Shown piece after piece: positions 18,826-27,700 of a stretch of 64,000 nucleotides of DNA. Source of the DNA: DASYLJ01 sp964404165 (GTDB taxonomy: Bacteria > Desulfobacterota > Binatia > DP-6); assembly GCA_964404165.1 (NCBI GenBank), contig CAYOIZ010000038.1, positions 1-64,000 of the forward strand, given 5' to 3'. The position numbers were made by a program, and so were the translations under genes. The notes beneath the pieces are model-generated. The model saw only the letters and a list, made by a program, of their open reading frames with translations, made no database searches and was not told the origin of the DNA. Position 1 is the stretch's first letter. Each line of letters opens with the position of its first letter.

Positions 18826-21161
18826 GGAAGGTCGGTGAGGATCACCGACCGGGCCGAGGCCCCGACCAGGTCCGCCACGACCACGAGGCCGCCCCGACGA
18901 TTGCCGTCGACGGCGAGGATCTCCGATACCGCACCCCCGAGTGGCGACGGCGATCCGGGACCGATCACCGTCGTGACCTCGGGTGCCGGGGCGCCGGAGG
19001 ACGGCACCACGGGAACCGAAACGCGGAAGAGCGTCGGCGGCGAGATCGATCCCGCGAGGCGGCCGAGGAATGCCACCGCGCCGTCGCTGACGACCGGGCG
19101 GCCGAAGCTCCGGAAGGTCGTTCCCGCGCCAGCCGCATCGCCGCTACCCACGAGCAGGGCGAGGCCCTTCTTCGCGTAGAGGAAGATGCCCTCGCGGCCG
19201 CCTTCGGTCAGCGTGGCCCGACACGCCACCAGCGAGCCGCTGGCGTCCGGCGGATCGAAGTCGTCGAACCGGCCCGGCAGGCGCCCCGAGACGCTGTCAC
19301 CGGCGCCGGCGACGCGACGGAGCGGACCGCGCACGCGCGCGAACAGGGCCGGTGCCCGTGCCCCATCCTCGCCATCGACCTGAGCGACGAACGCGATGCG
19401 GCTGCCACCGAGAAGCGCCGGTGTCCCGAAAGCGTCGAACGTGCCGCCGCCCGGAGCGCGCTTGCGTGCGCGCGCCAGGACGCGGACCTTCTTCGTGCCG
19501 CTGCGCATGAAGAGACCGCGGGGCGTACTGCTCCCCTGCACCGTGGCCTCGAACGCGACCTCGCCACGCGGCCCGACATCGCTGCGTGCCAGCGAGTCGA
19601 TCGTGCCCGCGAAGAAGTCGACGAAGCGGCCGCCGCCCGGCACCTTTCCGGTGGTGGCCGCCACGATGCGTGCGGTGGAGCCGCCATTCACCGCGACCAG
19701 CGCCCGGCTCGCGCGCCCGTCCTTGATCTCGGCCCCGAAGGCGACCACACCGCCGGCATCGATCGTCGGCGGATCGAAGGAGGCATACGTGCCGCCGAGC
19801 GGGGTCGGTCCACCGATGACGGCGATGCGTTCCATTCCGGTCACGCCCGAGGCCACGAAGATACCCTCGCGGCTCCCAAGGAAGGCGGCGTTCTCCGCGA
19901 CCTCGCGCACGCTCGGCGTGCCGAAGCGGAAGCGCTCGAGCCCGTCGTCCATGTCGGTGATGTCACCGAGTCGCGCCAGCACCGAGACGACGCCCGCGCG
20001 ATACACGAACAGCCCCGGCCCGCTGCCGGTGATCGACGCCGAGACGACCACGCTGCCGTCGTCGGCCATGGCCGGATCGCGGAATCGCACCAGCGCACCG
20101 ACGGCGGTGGGATCCCGCGTCGAGAGGATGCGCGTGGGCGGACCTCCCGGCTCGGCGACGAAGATCGCCGAGCCCGTCTCGGCCCCGCCCAGCGACGACC
20201 GGAAGGCGATGGCGCCGCTGTTGTTGATGGATGGGGCGAGGGACGACGGCAGCTGGCGATACGTGACGTCCGGCGTTCCCGCGAGTCCGTCGTCCTCGAG
20301 CGCGACGCCGGTTCCGATCACGACCGGACCCGTCGTATCGGCGCGAAACACGCCCGCACGCCGTCCTGACGTGATCACACCGCGGAACGCCCACATGCCG
20401 GCGTCGTTCAGCGTCGCGCCCGTGAGCTGCGTGAAAGTGCCGCCGCCCGCAAAGCTGGCGTCCCCCACCACGACGACCGAGCGCATCGTCACAGCGCCCT
20501 GCTCTCCCGCTGCGGCGAAGAGGCCATCGCGGCCGCCGGAGACGCCCCCGCGGAAGCCGACGACGCCGCCGCTCGACACGCCGACGAGGCGCAGCGACAC
20601 CAGTGTGCCGCCCGCGGGGGACAAGTCGCCCGTGCGCACCATACGCGTGAGCGTCGTGCCGACCGCACGGATGAGCGCGGTGCCGCCGTCGTCGAGGAGC
20701 GCCGTGAAAGCGATCTCGCCCCCCGGACCGTAGGCGGTGCCGGCAACGAGGTCGGCGATGACGCCGCCGCCCGGCGCCAATGCGCCGGTGGCCACGATGA
20801 CGTCGAGGAGCGCGCCACAGCGCCGCAGCAGTCGACTGCCACCACCGACCAGGAACGCTCGCACTGCGACGCAGCCCCCCGGGCCCACGACGGGGTTGCC
20901 GACGCCGGCGACCACCCGCCCGTCGCCGAGAGTGTCGCCCGCACCGACCACGTGATTCAGAGCGGACCCTTGTCGCCGGAAGGCGGCCGTGGACGCGCCG
21001 ACGAAGGCCACCCGGTCGTCGCCCGCGAGCGAGGCCCCCGAAAAAGACGAGAACGGCAGGCCGAGCGGCGACGGCGCCCCCGTCGCCACACGTACGGTGG
21101 CCGCACCCGCCACCCGGGCGAGGAGCAGGAACAGCACGACCAGGAGGACGCGGGTGCGCAC
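18822..21161 (-). CDS. Exported protein of 14 degenerate ~53-residue repeats, beta-propeller-like
   Basis: Starting at GTG 21161 the product is 779 residues and begins with a signal peptide (RVLLVVLFLLLARVAGAA). Longer starts up to ATG 21266 are possible but add a non-signal leader. The rest is built of about 14 copies of a unit of the form GxGxxxPxGG-tF-x-F-x-P-x-L-x-x-x-G-x-VAF-x-A-x-L, for example PSPLGGAVSEI, PGGGTFDAFGTPALLGG and PLGGTYASFDPPTIDAGG. Such repeats (DUF7453-like) occur in exported proteins of several phyla. Fourteen units would fit two seven-bladed propellers, which is inference. Function is unknown. It lies between plsB and lysS with no obvious link to either. Confidence 0.75.
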   Translation of the reverse strand: MRTRVLLVVLFLLLARVAGAATVRVATGAPSPLGLPFSSFSGASLAGDDRVAFVGASTAAFRRQGSALNHVVGAGDTLGDGRVVAGVGNPVVGPGGCVAVRAFLVGGGSRLLRRCGALLDVIVATGALAPGGGVIADLVAGTAYGPGGEIAFTALLDDGGTALIRAVGTTLTRMVRTGDLSPAGGTLVSLRLVGVSSGGVVGFRGGVSGGRDGLFAAAGEQGAVTMRSVVVVGDASFAGGGTFTQLTGATLNDAGMWAFRGVITSGRRAGVFRADTTGPVVIGTGVALEDDGLAGTPDVTYRQLPSSLAPSINNSGAIAFRSSLGGAETGSAIFVAEPGGPPTRILSTRDPTAVGALVRFRDPAMADDGSVVVSASITGSGPGLFVYRAGVVSVLARLGDITDMDDGLERFRFGTPSVREVAENAAFLGSREGIFVASGVTGMERIAVIGGPTPLGGTYASFDPPTIDAGGVVAFGAEIKDGRASRALVAVNGGSTARIVAATTGKVPGGGRFVDFFAGTIDSLARSDVGPRGEVAFEATVQGSSTPRGLFMRSGTKKVRVLARARKRAPGGGTFDAFGTPALLGGSRIAFVAQVDGEDGARAPALFARVRGPLRRVAGAGDSVSGRLPGRFDDFDPPDASGSLVACRATLTEGGREGIFLYAKKGLALLVGSGDAAGAGTTFRSFGRPVVSDGAVAFLGRLAGSISPPTLFRVSVPVVPSSGAPAPEVTTVIGPGSPSPLGGAVSEILAVDGNRRGGLVVVADLVGASARSVILTDLP

Positions 21162-21279
21162 GGCAGACGAGAGGGTCGCAAAACCGGTGCCAGGCGCGAC
21201 GCCCGAGAAGCCATGCGGGGCGGAGCCCACCGCCGTCATCAATGCGGCACTCGTGCGCAATTGCACGACACCCGCGACG

Positions 21280-23895
21280 TCAGGCCCAGAGCTGCCGTAC
21301 GAGCTCCGGCAGACGATCGAAGGTCGGCCCCCGCTCGACGAATTGCTCGCGGCTGCCGCGGCGCCGGGAGAACTCGACGTGGCCCAGCTCCGCCAGCCGC
21401 GACAGCGCGTTGCCGAACGTCACCACGGAGCTGGCCTCCGGCTTGTGCACCTCGGCGAGCAACAGGCTCGTCGCGAACTGCCGTCGCATGCGCGCCGTCA
21501 GCTCGGACTGCTTGATCGGCCATTCTTTCTGGGCGGCGACGGTCCGTGCCGCCACCAGGTAGTTCTCGCGCACGTTCTCGAGCAGGCCGGCGGTGACCTG
21601 GATGATCACGTGCTCGGGATTCGCCGTGTCGCCGCTGACGGCGCCACGTTCGCGATAGTACGACAGCCATCGACCGAGCTCGGCGGACAGCGTCTCGCGA
21701 TCGGGCAGCGGGAACTCCCAGCGATACAGGTCGAGCCACCAGACCACGTGCTCGCGCAGCGCGCCGAGCGAGACGCCCGCCAGGAGTGCGCGCGTCAGCA
21801 GCGACGGCAGGACGAAGAAGTGGATCGTGTTGTTCTTGTAGAAGTCGAGGTTCACGCGCTTCTCGGGCGGGACGTGCAGCACCGTGCCGTCGCTGTCCGT
21901 GAGACGCGTCACCAGCCCGCCACCCTCGAGCCACGACAGCCCCTCGCGAAAGCCCGTCCCTTCGTTGCGCACGAGCGAGGCGGTGAGATGCGCGCCCTGC
22001 ACGCGCAGCAACGCCACCAGCGCATGTGCCGCGGTCTCGAACTCGGCCAGCCGGCACGCGGCCCGCCGTGCCCCGAGGAGTGCGGTGGCGCTCACCGACG
22101 TCGCGCCCGCCACCGCGACCGCGTTCACCTCGCGCAGGATGCGGAAGCCCAGCCGCTGGATGAAGCGGCGCTTGTCCTCCTCGACCTCGGGTTGACCGAT
22201 CTCGTGCTGGAAGCGTTCGCGCTGCGGCCCGAGCGCGTCGGTGAGCGAGATCGGCTCGCCATAGCTGACGTACGCCGTGCCGAAGCGCTTCGACAGGATG
22301 CTGCGCGCGCGCAGCAGGGCGCCGAGCGACTCGCGCTCCTTCGCCTCCCCCGTCACTTCGCGCTTGTAGGCCTCCTCCTCCGGGATGCGCCCATAGTGGA
22401 TCGAGATCGGCACCAGGTAGAGGTCGCGCCGGATACCCTGCACGAACGCATTGGTGATGGCCGCGAGCATGCCGAGCTTCGGCGTCAGCATCTTGCCGGT
22501 GCGCGTGCGTCCGCCCTCGATGAAGAACTCCTGCGTGTAGCCCTCACGGATCAGGAACGTGAGGTACTTCCGGAACACCATTTTGTAGAGCTCGTTGTCG
22601 TCGAACGAGCGCCGGATGAAGTACGCCCCCGCGCCGCGGAAGAGCGGGCCCATCGGCCAGAAGCTCAGGTTGATGCCGGCGGCGATGTGCGGCGGCGAGA
22701 GATAGTTGGTGTGGAAGATGTAGGTGAGGATCAGGTAGTCGAAGTGGCTGCGGTGGCACGGGACGAGCACCACCGGATGCTCCTTCATGCACTCGATGAC
22801 CCGCTCGAGCCCGACGATCTCGAGCCCCGAGAACACCCGCGGGAAGATGCGATTGAAGAGGAACTCGAGGACGCCGAAGTAGAGGCCGTTGAAGTTGGCG
22901 GCCATCTCGTCGAAGTAGCCGCGCGCCTCCTTCTGCACCGTGCGTCGCGGCACCGCGCGCTCGGCGGCGAGCCGCCGCGTCAGACGCGCCAGCTCGGGAT
23001 CGCGCAGCACCTGCTCGCGGATCACACGCCGCGGCAGCAGCGCCGGACCCTGCACCACACGCTCCTCACGGTAGAGGAATATCTGCAGGGCACGCGCGAG
23101 CCGGCGCACCGTGCGCTCCTCGCCCTCGCGCCGGTGGTCTTCGACGAAGCGCCCGACGGCGATCTCGCGGCCGAGCGTCAACTGCGTCTGCCCGGCGTTC
23201 CACAGGTAGGTGAAGAGTCGCTTCGCCTCGCCCGGCGCCTCCTGCACGCTGTAGAGCAACGTCGCGAAGCGCGACTCCCGTCGCCGGAAGCCGCTGCCGC
23301 GGCAGATCGCGATCGGGACGAGGAAGACGGGACGCGACGCGGTGCCGGCGGCGCGCACGACGTCGCGCAGGAACTGCGGACCGAGCCGTGCGGCGGCGAG
23401 CGCCCGCCGCCGCCGTCCCGCGACGGCGTGGCTGCGCATGAAGAGCAGGACGGGCTCCCCCGCGGTGACGAGGCCCGCACACGCGACATGCTCGGCGCGG
23501 CGCGAGGGCGCCGCGCGCAGCAGCCACCGCAGCATCTCACCGAACGGCCGCCACCAGACCGTCGACACCCCCGGCGCGAAGCGCGCCAGCGGCAACCCCT
23601 CGCGCACCAGCACCGCGTTCACGAGCAGATAGTCGATCGCGGAGCGGTAGCGCATGACGTAGATGATCGTGCCCTGGCTCGCGAGCTGGCGGACCCGCTC
23701 CGCGAGCTCGGGGCGGATGCGCACGTGGGCGAACGCCAGACGGATCAGGAGTCGCGCGACGACGCCGAAGCGCTCCCGCATCGCCGAGCGCTGCTCGGGC
23801 ACGCGCGGCGGCTCGCTCGGCGCCGGCGGCTCGACGGCGCTCGACGCGCCCGTCTCCACGTTCACGACCGCAGCTCCCGCGGGCACGCCGACCAT
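21280..23895 (-). CDS. plsB: Glycerol-3-phosphate 1-O-acyltransferase PlsB-type
   Basis: PlsB-type enzymes acylate sn-glycerol-3-phosphate at position 1, the first step of phospholipid synthesis, at the inner membrane. The product is about 871 residues (807 in E. coli). It has the acyltransferase motifs PCHRSHFDYLI (H-x4-D), FIEGGRTRTGK and VPISIHYGRIPEEEAY, plus the long C-terminal region ending near ERGPTFDRLPELVRQLW. The N-terminal 290 residues include a second segment of similar flavour (YVMRYRSAIDYLL, PVFLVPIAI). The start is uncertain: ATG 23895 is used, but an ATG further downstream, such as MRERFGVV, is plausible. Confidence 0.9.
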   Translation of the reverse strand: MVGVPAGAAVVNVETGASSAVEPPAPSEPPRVPEQRSAMRERFGVVARLLIRLAFAHVRIRPELAERVRQLASQGTIIYVMRYRSAIDYLLVNAVLVREGLPLARFAPGVSTVWWRPFGEMLRWLLRAAPSRRAEHVACAGLVTAGEPVLLFMRSHAVAGRRRRALAAARLGPQFLRDVVRAAGTASRPVFLVPIAICRGSGFRRRESRFATLLYSVQEAPGEAKRLFTYLWNAGQTQLTLGREIAVGRFVEDHRREGEERTVRRLARALQIFLYREERVVQGPALLPRRVIREQVLRDPELARLTRRLAAERAVPRRTVQKEARGYFDEMAANFNGLYFGVLEFLFNRIFPRVFSGLEIVGLERVIECMKEHPVVLVPCHRSHFDYLILTYIFHTNYLSPPHIAAGINLSFWPMGPLFRGAGAYFIRRSFDDNELYKMVFRKYLTFLIREGYTQEFFIEGGRTRTGKMLTPKLGMLAAITNAFVQGIRRDLYLVPISIHYGRIPEEEAYKREVTGEAKERESLGALLRARSILSKRFGTAYVSYGEPISLTDALGPQRERFQHEIGQPEVEEDKRRFIQRLGFRILREVNAVAVAGATSVSATALLGARRAACRLAEFETAAHALVALLRVQGAHLTASLVRNEGTGFREGLSWLEGGGLVTRLTDSDGTVLHVPPEKRVNLDFYKNNTIHFFVLPSLLTRALLAGVSLGALREHVVWWLDLYRWEFPLPDRETLSAELGRWLSYYRERGAVSGDTANPEHVIIQVTAGLLENVRENYLVAARTVAAQKEWPIKQSELTARMRRQFATSLLLAEVHKPEASSVVTFGNALSRLAELGHVEFSRRRGSREQFVERGPTFDRLPELVRQLWA

Positions 23896-24085
23896 ACGGC
23901 GGCGTCGCGCGGCCAGAACCGGGTTCCGGGACCGCTGCCGTCGACGATGGCTGAGCGGGAGGGAGGTGACACGGTTGCGTGTGCGGGCGGCGCGCCCAGC
24001 GATTGGATGTAGGCAGGGCCCTCGCGAAAAGCAAGGCAGCGCGTCGCGCTTGACAGCTCGCACGCGTTGACGATGACTTGCCGTC

Positions 24086-24949
24086 ATGGTCGTGGTCGCC
24101 CTGCTCGCGATTCCCGTCGGCGCGAGCCTCGCGATCGCTGCCCTGCAGGCGATCCTGCACGTCGCGGCGGCGCGCGCGGCGCGGGTGCGCGACGACGCCT
24201 GCGCCTTCGACGACCCCGACGAGCACACCAGCAGCGCCACCTGGACCCGCCTCGCCGTCGGCGAGACGTTGGCCACCGTCGCGGCGGCCGCGGCGACGGT
24301 CGTGCCATCGCGCGGTGCGGCAACCGACGTTGGCCGGCGCTCCGTCGTACTCGTGGCGGGATGGGCGATGCCCGCAGGCGCGTCGACGCCGCTGGTCCGC
24401 CGCTTGCGACGCCACGGGTGGGCTCGCGTGTATCCGCTCGGGCTCGGCGCGTGGTCGTCGCTCGACGACGGCGCGCACCGACTCGACCAGGCCCTCGCCA
24501 CGCTGCGTCGGACACACGCCTTCGGCGACGTCGACGTCATCGCGCTCGGCCTCGGCGGTCTCGCCGTACGTGCGCTGCTGCGTCGCGACGGTCACCGTGC
24601 CCGGATCCGCCGTGTGGTCACCCTCGGCACGCCGCACCAGGGGACGACGGCCTGCCCATGGCTCCGCGTCGGGCCCTGGGCGAGCGATGTGCGTCCGGGC
24701 GCTGCCGCGCTGCGCGCGCTCGACGGCGACGCGATGGCTCCGGCGCTCGATGCCGTCGCCCTGGCGTCGCAGCACGACGTCCTCCTCGAGCCGCCCGCGC
24801 TCGCGTACTGGCCCGGCGCCTTCAACGTCACGCTCCGCGAGGTCGGACACGTGGGTCAGCTCTTCTCGCCGCGCATCTGGGCGCTCGTGGCAGAGAACCT
24901 CGCGCACGCGCAGGACGTCGCCGCGAGCGGGCGATCGCATGTCGGCTGA
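24086..24949 (+). CDS. Alpha/beta-hydrolase-fold protein lacking the nucleophile Ser
   Basis: This 287-residue protein has an N-terminal membrane segment (residues 2-28) and an alpha/beta-hydrolase domain of the lipase/PGAP1-like type. The oxyanion-type segment VVLVAGWAMPA, TLGTPHQGT and a late GHVGQLFSPRIWALV with the expected catalytic His are present. The nucleophile elbow, normally G-x-S-x-G-G, reads ALGLGG. Gly155 (codon GGC, 24548-24550) stands where Ser should be. It is therefore probably not a serine hydrolase unless another residue substitutes. Its stop overlaps the start of the pseudouridine synthase by 11 bases. A TTGACA box lies 36 bases upstream but has no good -10. Confidence 0.75.
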   Translation: MVVVALLAIPVGASLAIAALQAILHVAAARAARVRDDACAFDDPDEHTSSATWTRLAVGETLATVAAAAATVVPSRGAATDVGRRSVVLVAGWAMPAGASTPLVRRLRRHGWARVYPLGLGAWSSLDDGAHRLDQALATLRRTHAFGDVDVIALGLGGLAVRALLRRDGHRARIRRVVTLGTPHQGTTACPWLRVGPWASDVRPGAAALRALDGDAMAPALDAVALASQHDVLLEPPALAYWPGAFNVTLREVGHVGQLFSPRIWALVAENLAHAQDVAASGRSHVG

Positions 24950-25844
24950 CGACGTCCGCGAGCTCGAGGTCCACACCCCCGGCCGGCTCGACGCGTTCGT
25001 TCTGGCGGCCGGGCTGCCGCTGTCGCGGCGCATGGTTCACCAGCTCATCACCGACGGCGCCGTCCGGCTGAACGGCCGTCGCGCGCCGAAGGGTGCGCGC
25101 GTCGCGATCGGTGATCGCGTCACGATACCCTGGCTGACGACGCTCGAGCCCGAGCCCGATCTGCCGATCCGGATCGCACACGTCGATGCGCAGGTGATCG
25201 CCCTCGACAAGCCCGGCGGCATGCCGGGGCACGCGCTCGACCCGCGGCGTCTCGGCACCGCGGCCGCCTTTCTCGTGGCCCGCTGGCCCGAGACGGCGCG
25301 CATCGGCGAGCCGTTCAGCGGCGGCCTCGTGCATCGCCTCGACACCGGCACGTCGGGGCTGCTCCTGGCGGCACGCACGCCCGCCGCCTTCGATGCGCTG
25401 CGAGCGGCGTTCCGCGCGCGACGCGTGACGAAGCGCTACCTCGCCATCACCACCGGCACGCTCGAGGCGGCCGCCGACGTCGCCCATCCGCTCGCCCACG
25501 ACACCGGCGACCGGCGCCGCATGCGGATCGCACGCGAGGGGGACGTCTCGTGGCCCGCGCACACGCACGTCGAGCCGCTGGCGCGGGTCAGGGAGCGCAC
25601 GCTCGTCGCGGCGACGATCCGCACCGGCGTGACGCATCAGGTCCGCGTCCACCTGGCGTCGATCGGTCTCCCGGTGGTGGGCGACGTGCTCTACGGCGGC
25701 GCCGTCGCCGACCTGGCCGCGGGACGCCACGCGCTCCACGCGAGCGCGCTCACGATCGCCGCCGGCGTGCTCGACGAGCCGCTCGCGCTCGACAGCCCCC
25801 TACCAGACGACCTGTGTGCGCTCATGCCCACCGCGGCGGGCTGA
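24939..25844 (+). CDS. RluA-family pseudouridine synthase
   Basis: The 301-residue product has an N-terminal S4 RNA-binding domain (GRLDAFVLAAGLPLSRRMVHQLI) and the RluA catalytic domain. The signature GLVHRLDTGTSG contains the catalytic Asp, and KRYLAIT and THQVRVHLASIG follow. It isomerises uridine to pseudouridine in rRNA or tRNA. The target cannot be assigned, since RluC, RluD and TruC share these motifs. ATG 24939 gives the first S4 residues and an 11-base overlap with the upstream gene. Confidence 0.92.
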   Translation: MSADDVRELEVHTPGRLDAFVLAAGLPLSRRMVHQLITDGAVRLNGRRAPKGARVAIGDRVTIPWLTTLEPEPDLPIRIAHVDAQVIALDKPGGMPGHALDPRRLGTAAAFLVARWPETARIGEPFSGGLVHRLDTGTSGLLLAARTPAAFDALRAAFRARRVTKRYLAITTGTLEAAADVAHPLAHDTGDRRRMRIAREGDVSWPAHTHVEPLARVRERTLVAATIRTGVTHQVRVHLASIGLPVVGDVLYGGAVADLAAGRHALHASALTIAAGVLDEPLALDSPLPDDLCALMPTAAG

Positions 25845-25851
25845 CGCACCG

Positions 25852-26232
25852 TCAGGCTGCGGCGGCTTTGCCCCCGCCCTTCCCGCCACGGCTCGGCTCC
25901 TTGGCCGTGCTGCAGGGGGTGCAGAGGTTGTTCACGTTGTTCGGATCCTCGACGAGCCCATCGTCGATGTTGTGGCAGACCTTCTTGCAGGACGCGCAGA
26001 TGAAATAGACGCCCTCGATGGTCTTGTTGATCCGCTCGCGGTTGAGGATGCGACCCTTCAGCTTCTCGATACGGATACCGAGGAGCTCCTCATACTGCCG
26101 CTTGATCTTGCGGCGACCGGCCTCGTCCTTGGGAAGCTCTTCCTCGGCGTCGTCGACGGAATGATCGTCGTCGTCGAGGAGTGGAGCGGCCTTCGACTTG
26201 GCACTCTTCTCGCCCTTGCGTGCGCGTGCCAT
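25852..26232 (-). CDS. Small two-CXXC (zinc-finger-like) protein of unknown function
   Basis: This is a 126-residue protein. The N-terminal third is Lys-rich and acidic (AKSKAAPLLDDDDHSVDDAEEEL), followed by a basic helix (RRKIKRQYEELLGIRIEKLKGRILNRERI in shorter segments). It ends with a putative zinc site, FICASCKKVCHN ... NLCTPCSTAKE, and a Gly/Lys/Ala tail. Two CxxC pairs spaced about 25 residues fit a treble-clef or ribbon. GGAGG lies about 10 bases before the ATG. I do not recognise a named family. It precedes, on the opposite strand end-to-end, the RluA-type gene. Confidence 0.7.
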   Translation of the reverse strand: MARARKGEKSAKSKAAPLLDDDDHSVDDAEEELPKDEAGRRKIKRQYEELLGIRIEKLKGRILNRERINKTIEGVYFICASCKKVCHNIDDGLVEDPNNVNNLCTPCSTAKEPSRGGKGGGKAAAA

Positions 26233-26248
26233 GCGGGAGCGACCTCCG

Positions 26249-26419
26249 TCAGCGCGTGCGCTTGGTGTAGCCGCAGTTCTTGTCGCAGACCCAGAAGAAT
26301 CCGCGAGGACCGGCACCGACGTACTGCACGACGCGACTCTCGGAGCCACACGTGGGACACAGATGCTTCCGCAACGCGTCGGCGTTCTTCTCGGCCGTCT
26401 TCGCTTTTTTCTCTGCCAT
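26249..26419 (-). CDS. 56-residue zinc-ribbon protein
   Basis: The product is MAEKKAKTAEKNADALRKHL followed by CPTCGSESRVVQYVG and GFFWVCDKNCGYTKRTR. The four Cys form two knuckles (CPTC and CDKNC), the pattern of small zinc ribbons resembling the C-terminal finger of topoisomerase I. The Lys-rich head suggests nucleic-acid binding. It lies 16 bases upstream of the two-CXXC gene on the same strand, so the two are probably cotranscribed. No specific function can be assigned. Confidence 0.65.
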   Translation of the reverse strand: MAEKKAKTAEKNADALRKHLCPTCGSESRVVQYVGAGPRGFFWVCDKNCGYTKRTR

Positions 26420-26549
26420 GTCCGTGACCGCGGCGCGCCCGCGTGATCCGAGGGTTCTAGAGACGCCGTCCCGCCCTGTCAAGGCGAGCATCGTTTCCGC
26501 GAGGCGACCTTGAGGCGCCAGGGGCCCCGTGCTACGCGACGCGGATACC

Positions 26550-26750
26550 ATGCGCGTCCACCTCCACCCGCAGCATCGCACGGTCGAGATCGCGGGACGC
26601 CGCTCGGTGAGCCGTCTCCTCGCCGAGCTCGGCATCCTGCCCGGGACGGCCATGGTCATCCGCGGCGATCTGCTCCTCACCGACGGCGAGATGGTGGACG
26701 ACACCGACGAGATCGAGATCCGCGCCGTCATCTCCGGCGGTGCGGCATGA
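26550..26750 (+). CDS. ThiS/MoaD-like ubiquitin-fold sulfur carrier (TtuB-like)
   Basis: This 66-residue protein has the beta-grasp pattern of MoaD/ThiS: MRVHLHPQHRTVEI, SVSRLLAELGI, AMVIRGDLLL, DTDEIEIRAVISGG. It ends in Gly-Gly-Ala-Ala rather than a terminal Gly-Gly. The C-terminal GG is the residue pair that carries thiocarboxylate sulfur in this family. ATG 26550 fits the first beta strand, and a GTG at 26529 could add seven residues. Its stop overlaps the TtuA-like gene by 4 bases (ATGA), which points to sulfur donation for tRNA 2-thiolation. The two Ala after GG would need removal or toleration. Confidence 0.85.
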   Translation: MRVHLHPQHRTVEIAGRRSVSRLLAELGILPGTAMVIRGDLLLTDGEMVDDTDEIEIRAVISGGAA

Positions 26751-27700
26751 AGTGCACGCGCTGCAAGGAGAAGGCCGAGGTCCAGCTGCGGGCGCACAAC
26801 GCTGGCTTCTGCCGTCCGTGCTTCCTCATGTTCTTCCAGCGCCACGTCGAGCGCGCCATCAAGTCGGAGAAGATGTTCACGGTCGGCGAGCGGCTGCTCG
26901 TCTGCGTCTCGGGCGGCAAAGACAGCCTGGCGTTGTGGGATGCCCTCATCGAGCTCGGGCACGACACCACGGGCTTCTATCTGGCGCAGGGCATCGGCGC
27001 CTACTCCGACCGATCACGCGAGAAGGTGGAGGCGTTCGCCACCGCGCGCGGCCTGCGCCTGATCGTCACCGAGCTGTCGGCCGAGGGTGCGGGGCTCGAG
27101 ATCCCGGCGGTGGCCAAGCTCACGCGACGCTCGGCCTGCTCGGCGTGCGGCACCTTCAAGCGCCACTACTTCGATCGCGCGGCGCACGAAGGCGGCTTCG
27201 ACGTCCTCGTCACCGGCCACAATCTCGACGACGAGGCGGCGCGCCTCTTCGGAAACGTGCTGCGCTGGCAGACCGATCACCTCGCCCGCCAGCGCCCCGT
27301 GCTCCCGGCGACGCACGAGAAGTTCGTCCGCAAGGTGAAGCCCCTCTACCTGCTGAGCGAGTACGAGACCGCCGTGTACGCCTTCATGCGCGGCATCGAC
27401 TACGTCGTCGACGAATGTCCGAACGCGGTCGGCGCCACGCAGCTCGTCTACAAGGACGCGCTCAATCGCCTCGAGCACGCGAGCCCCGGCACCAAGATGG
27501 CGTTCGTGCGCGAGTTCCTCCGCACCGGCCAGCCGCTGATCGCAGCCGGGCTCGCCAACACCGAGGAGACGCCGAGCGGTCCGCCCGGCGCCTGCGAGCG
27601 CTGCGGCATGCCGGCGTGGGGCAGCATCTGCGGCTTCTGTCGCCTCGTGTCCGAGGTCGAGACCCGACGCGCCCGCCTGACGCCGGCGCCACCGGCGTGA
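26747..27700 (+). CDS. ttuA: tRNA 2-thiolation enzyme, TtuA/CTU1 family
   Basis: The 317-residue PP-loop enzyme has an N-terminal zinc finger (Cys3, Cys6, Cys22, Cys25), the ATP site CVSGGKDSLALW (SGGKDS at 55-60), the catalytic/Fe-S Cys pair in SACSACGTFKR, GHNLDDEA, a third Cys in VDECPNA and a C-terminal zinc finger (CERCGMPAWGSICGFC). Two zinc fingers flanking the PP-loop core identify the TtuA/CTU1 branch over TtcA. TtuA adenylates and 2-thiolates the U/T at position 54 of the tRNA T-loop using a ubiquitin-like carrier and an iron-sulfur cluster. The carrier gene directly upstream and trmI directly downstream support that function. Confidence 0.9.
   Translation: MKCTRCKEKAEVQLRAHNAGFCRPCFLMFFQRHVERAIKSEKMFTVGERLLVCVSGGKDSLALWDALIELGHDTTGFYLAQGIGAYSDRSREKVEAFATARGLRLIVTELSAEGAGLEIPAVAKLTRRSACSACGTFKRHYFDRAAHEGGFDVLVTGHNLDDEAARLFGNVLRWQTDHLARQRPVLPATHEKFVRKVKPLYLLSEYETAVYAFMRGIDYVVDECPNAVGATQLVYKDALNRLEHASPGTKMAFVREFLRTGQPLIAAGLANTEETPSGPPGACERCGMPAWGSICGFCRLVSEVETRRARLTPAPPA

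Noticed and set aside
24050..24078. TTGACA box upstream of the pseudo-hydrolase gene as a promoter
   Set aside because: At 17 bases spacing the -10 is ATGACT, which is too weak, and the gene has no ribosome site. Noted only in the gene entry.
23896..24085. Intrinsic terminator between the divergent plsB and pseudo-hydrolase genes
   Set aside because: The genes are divergent, so no terminator is expected, and no hairpin followed by a T-run is present.
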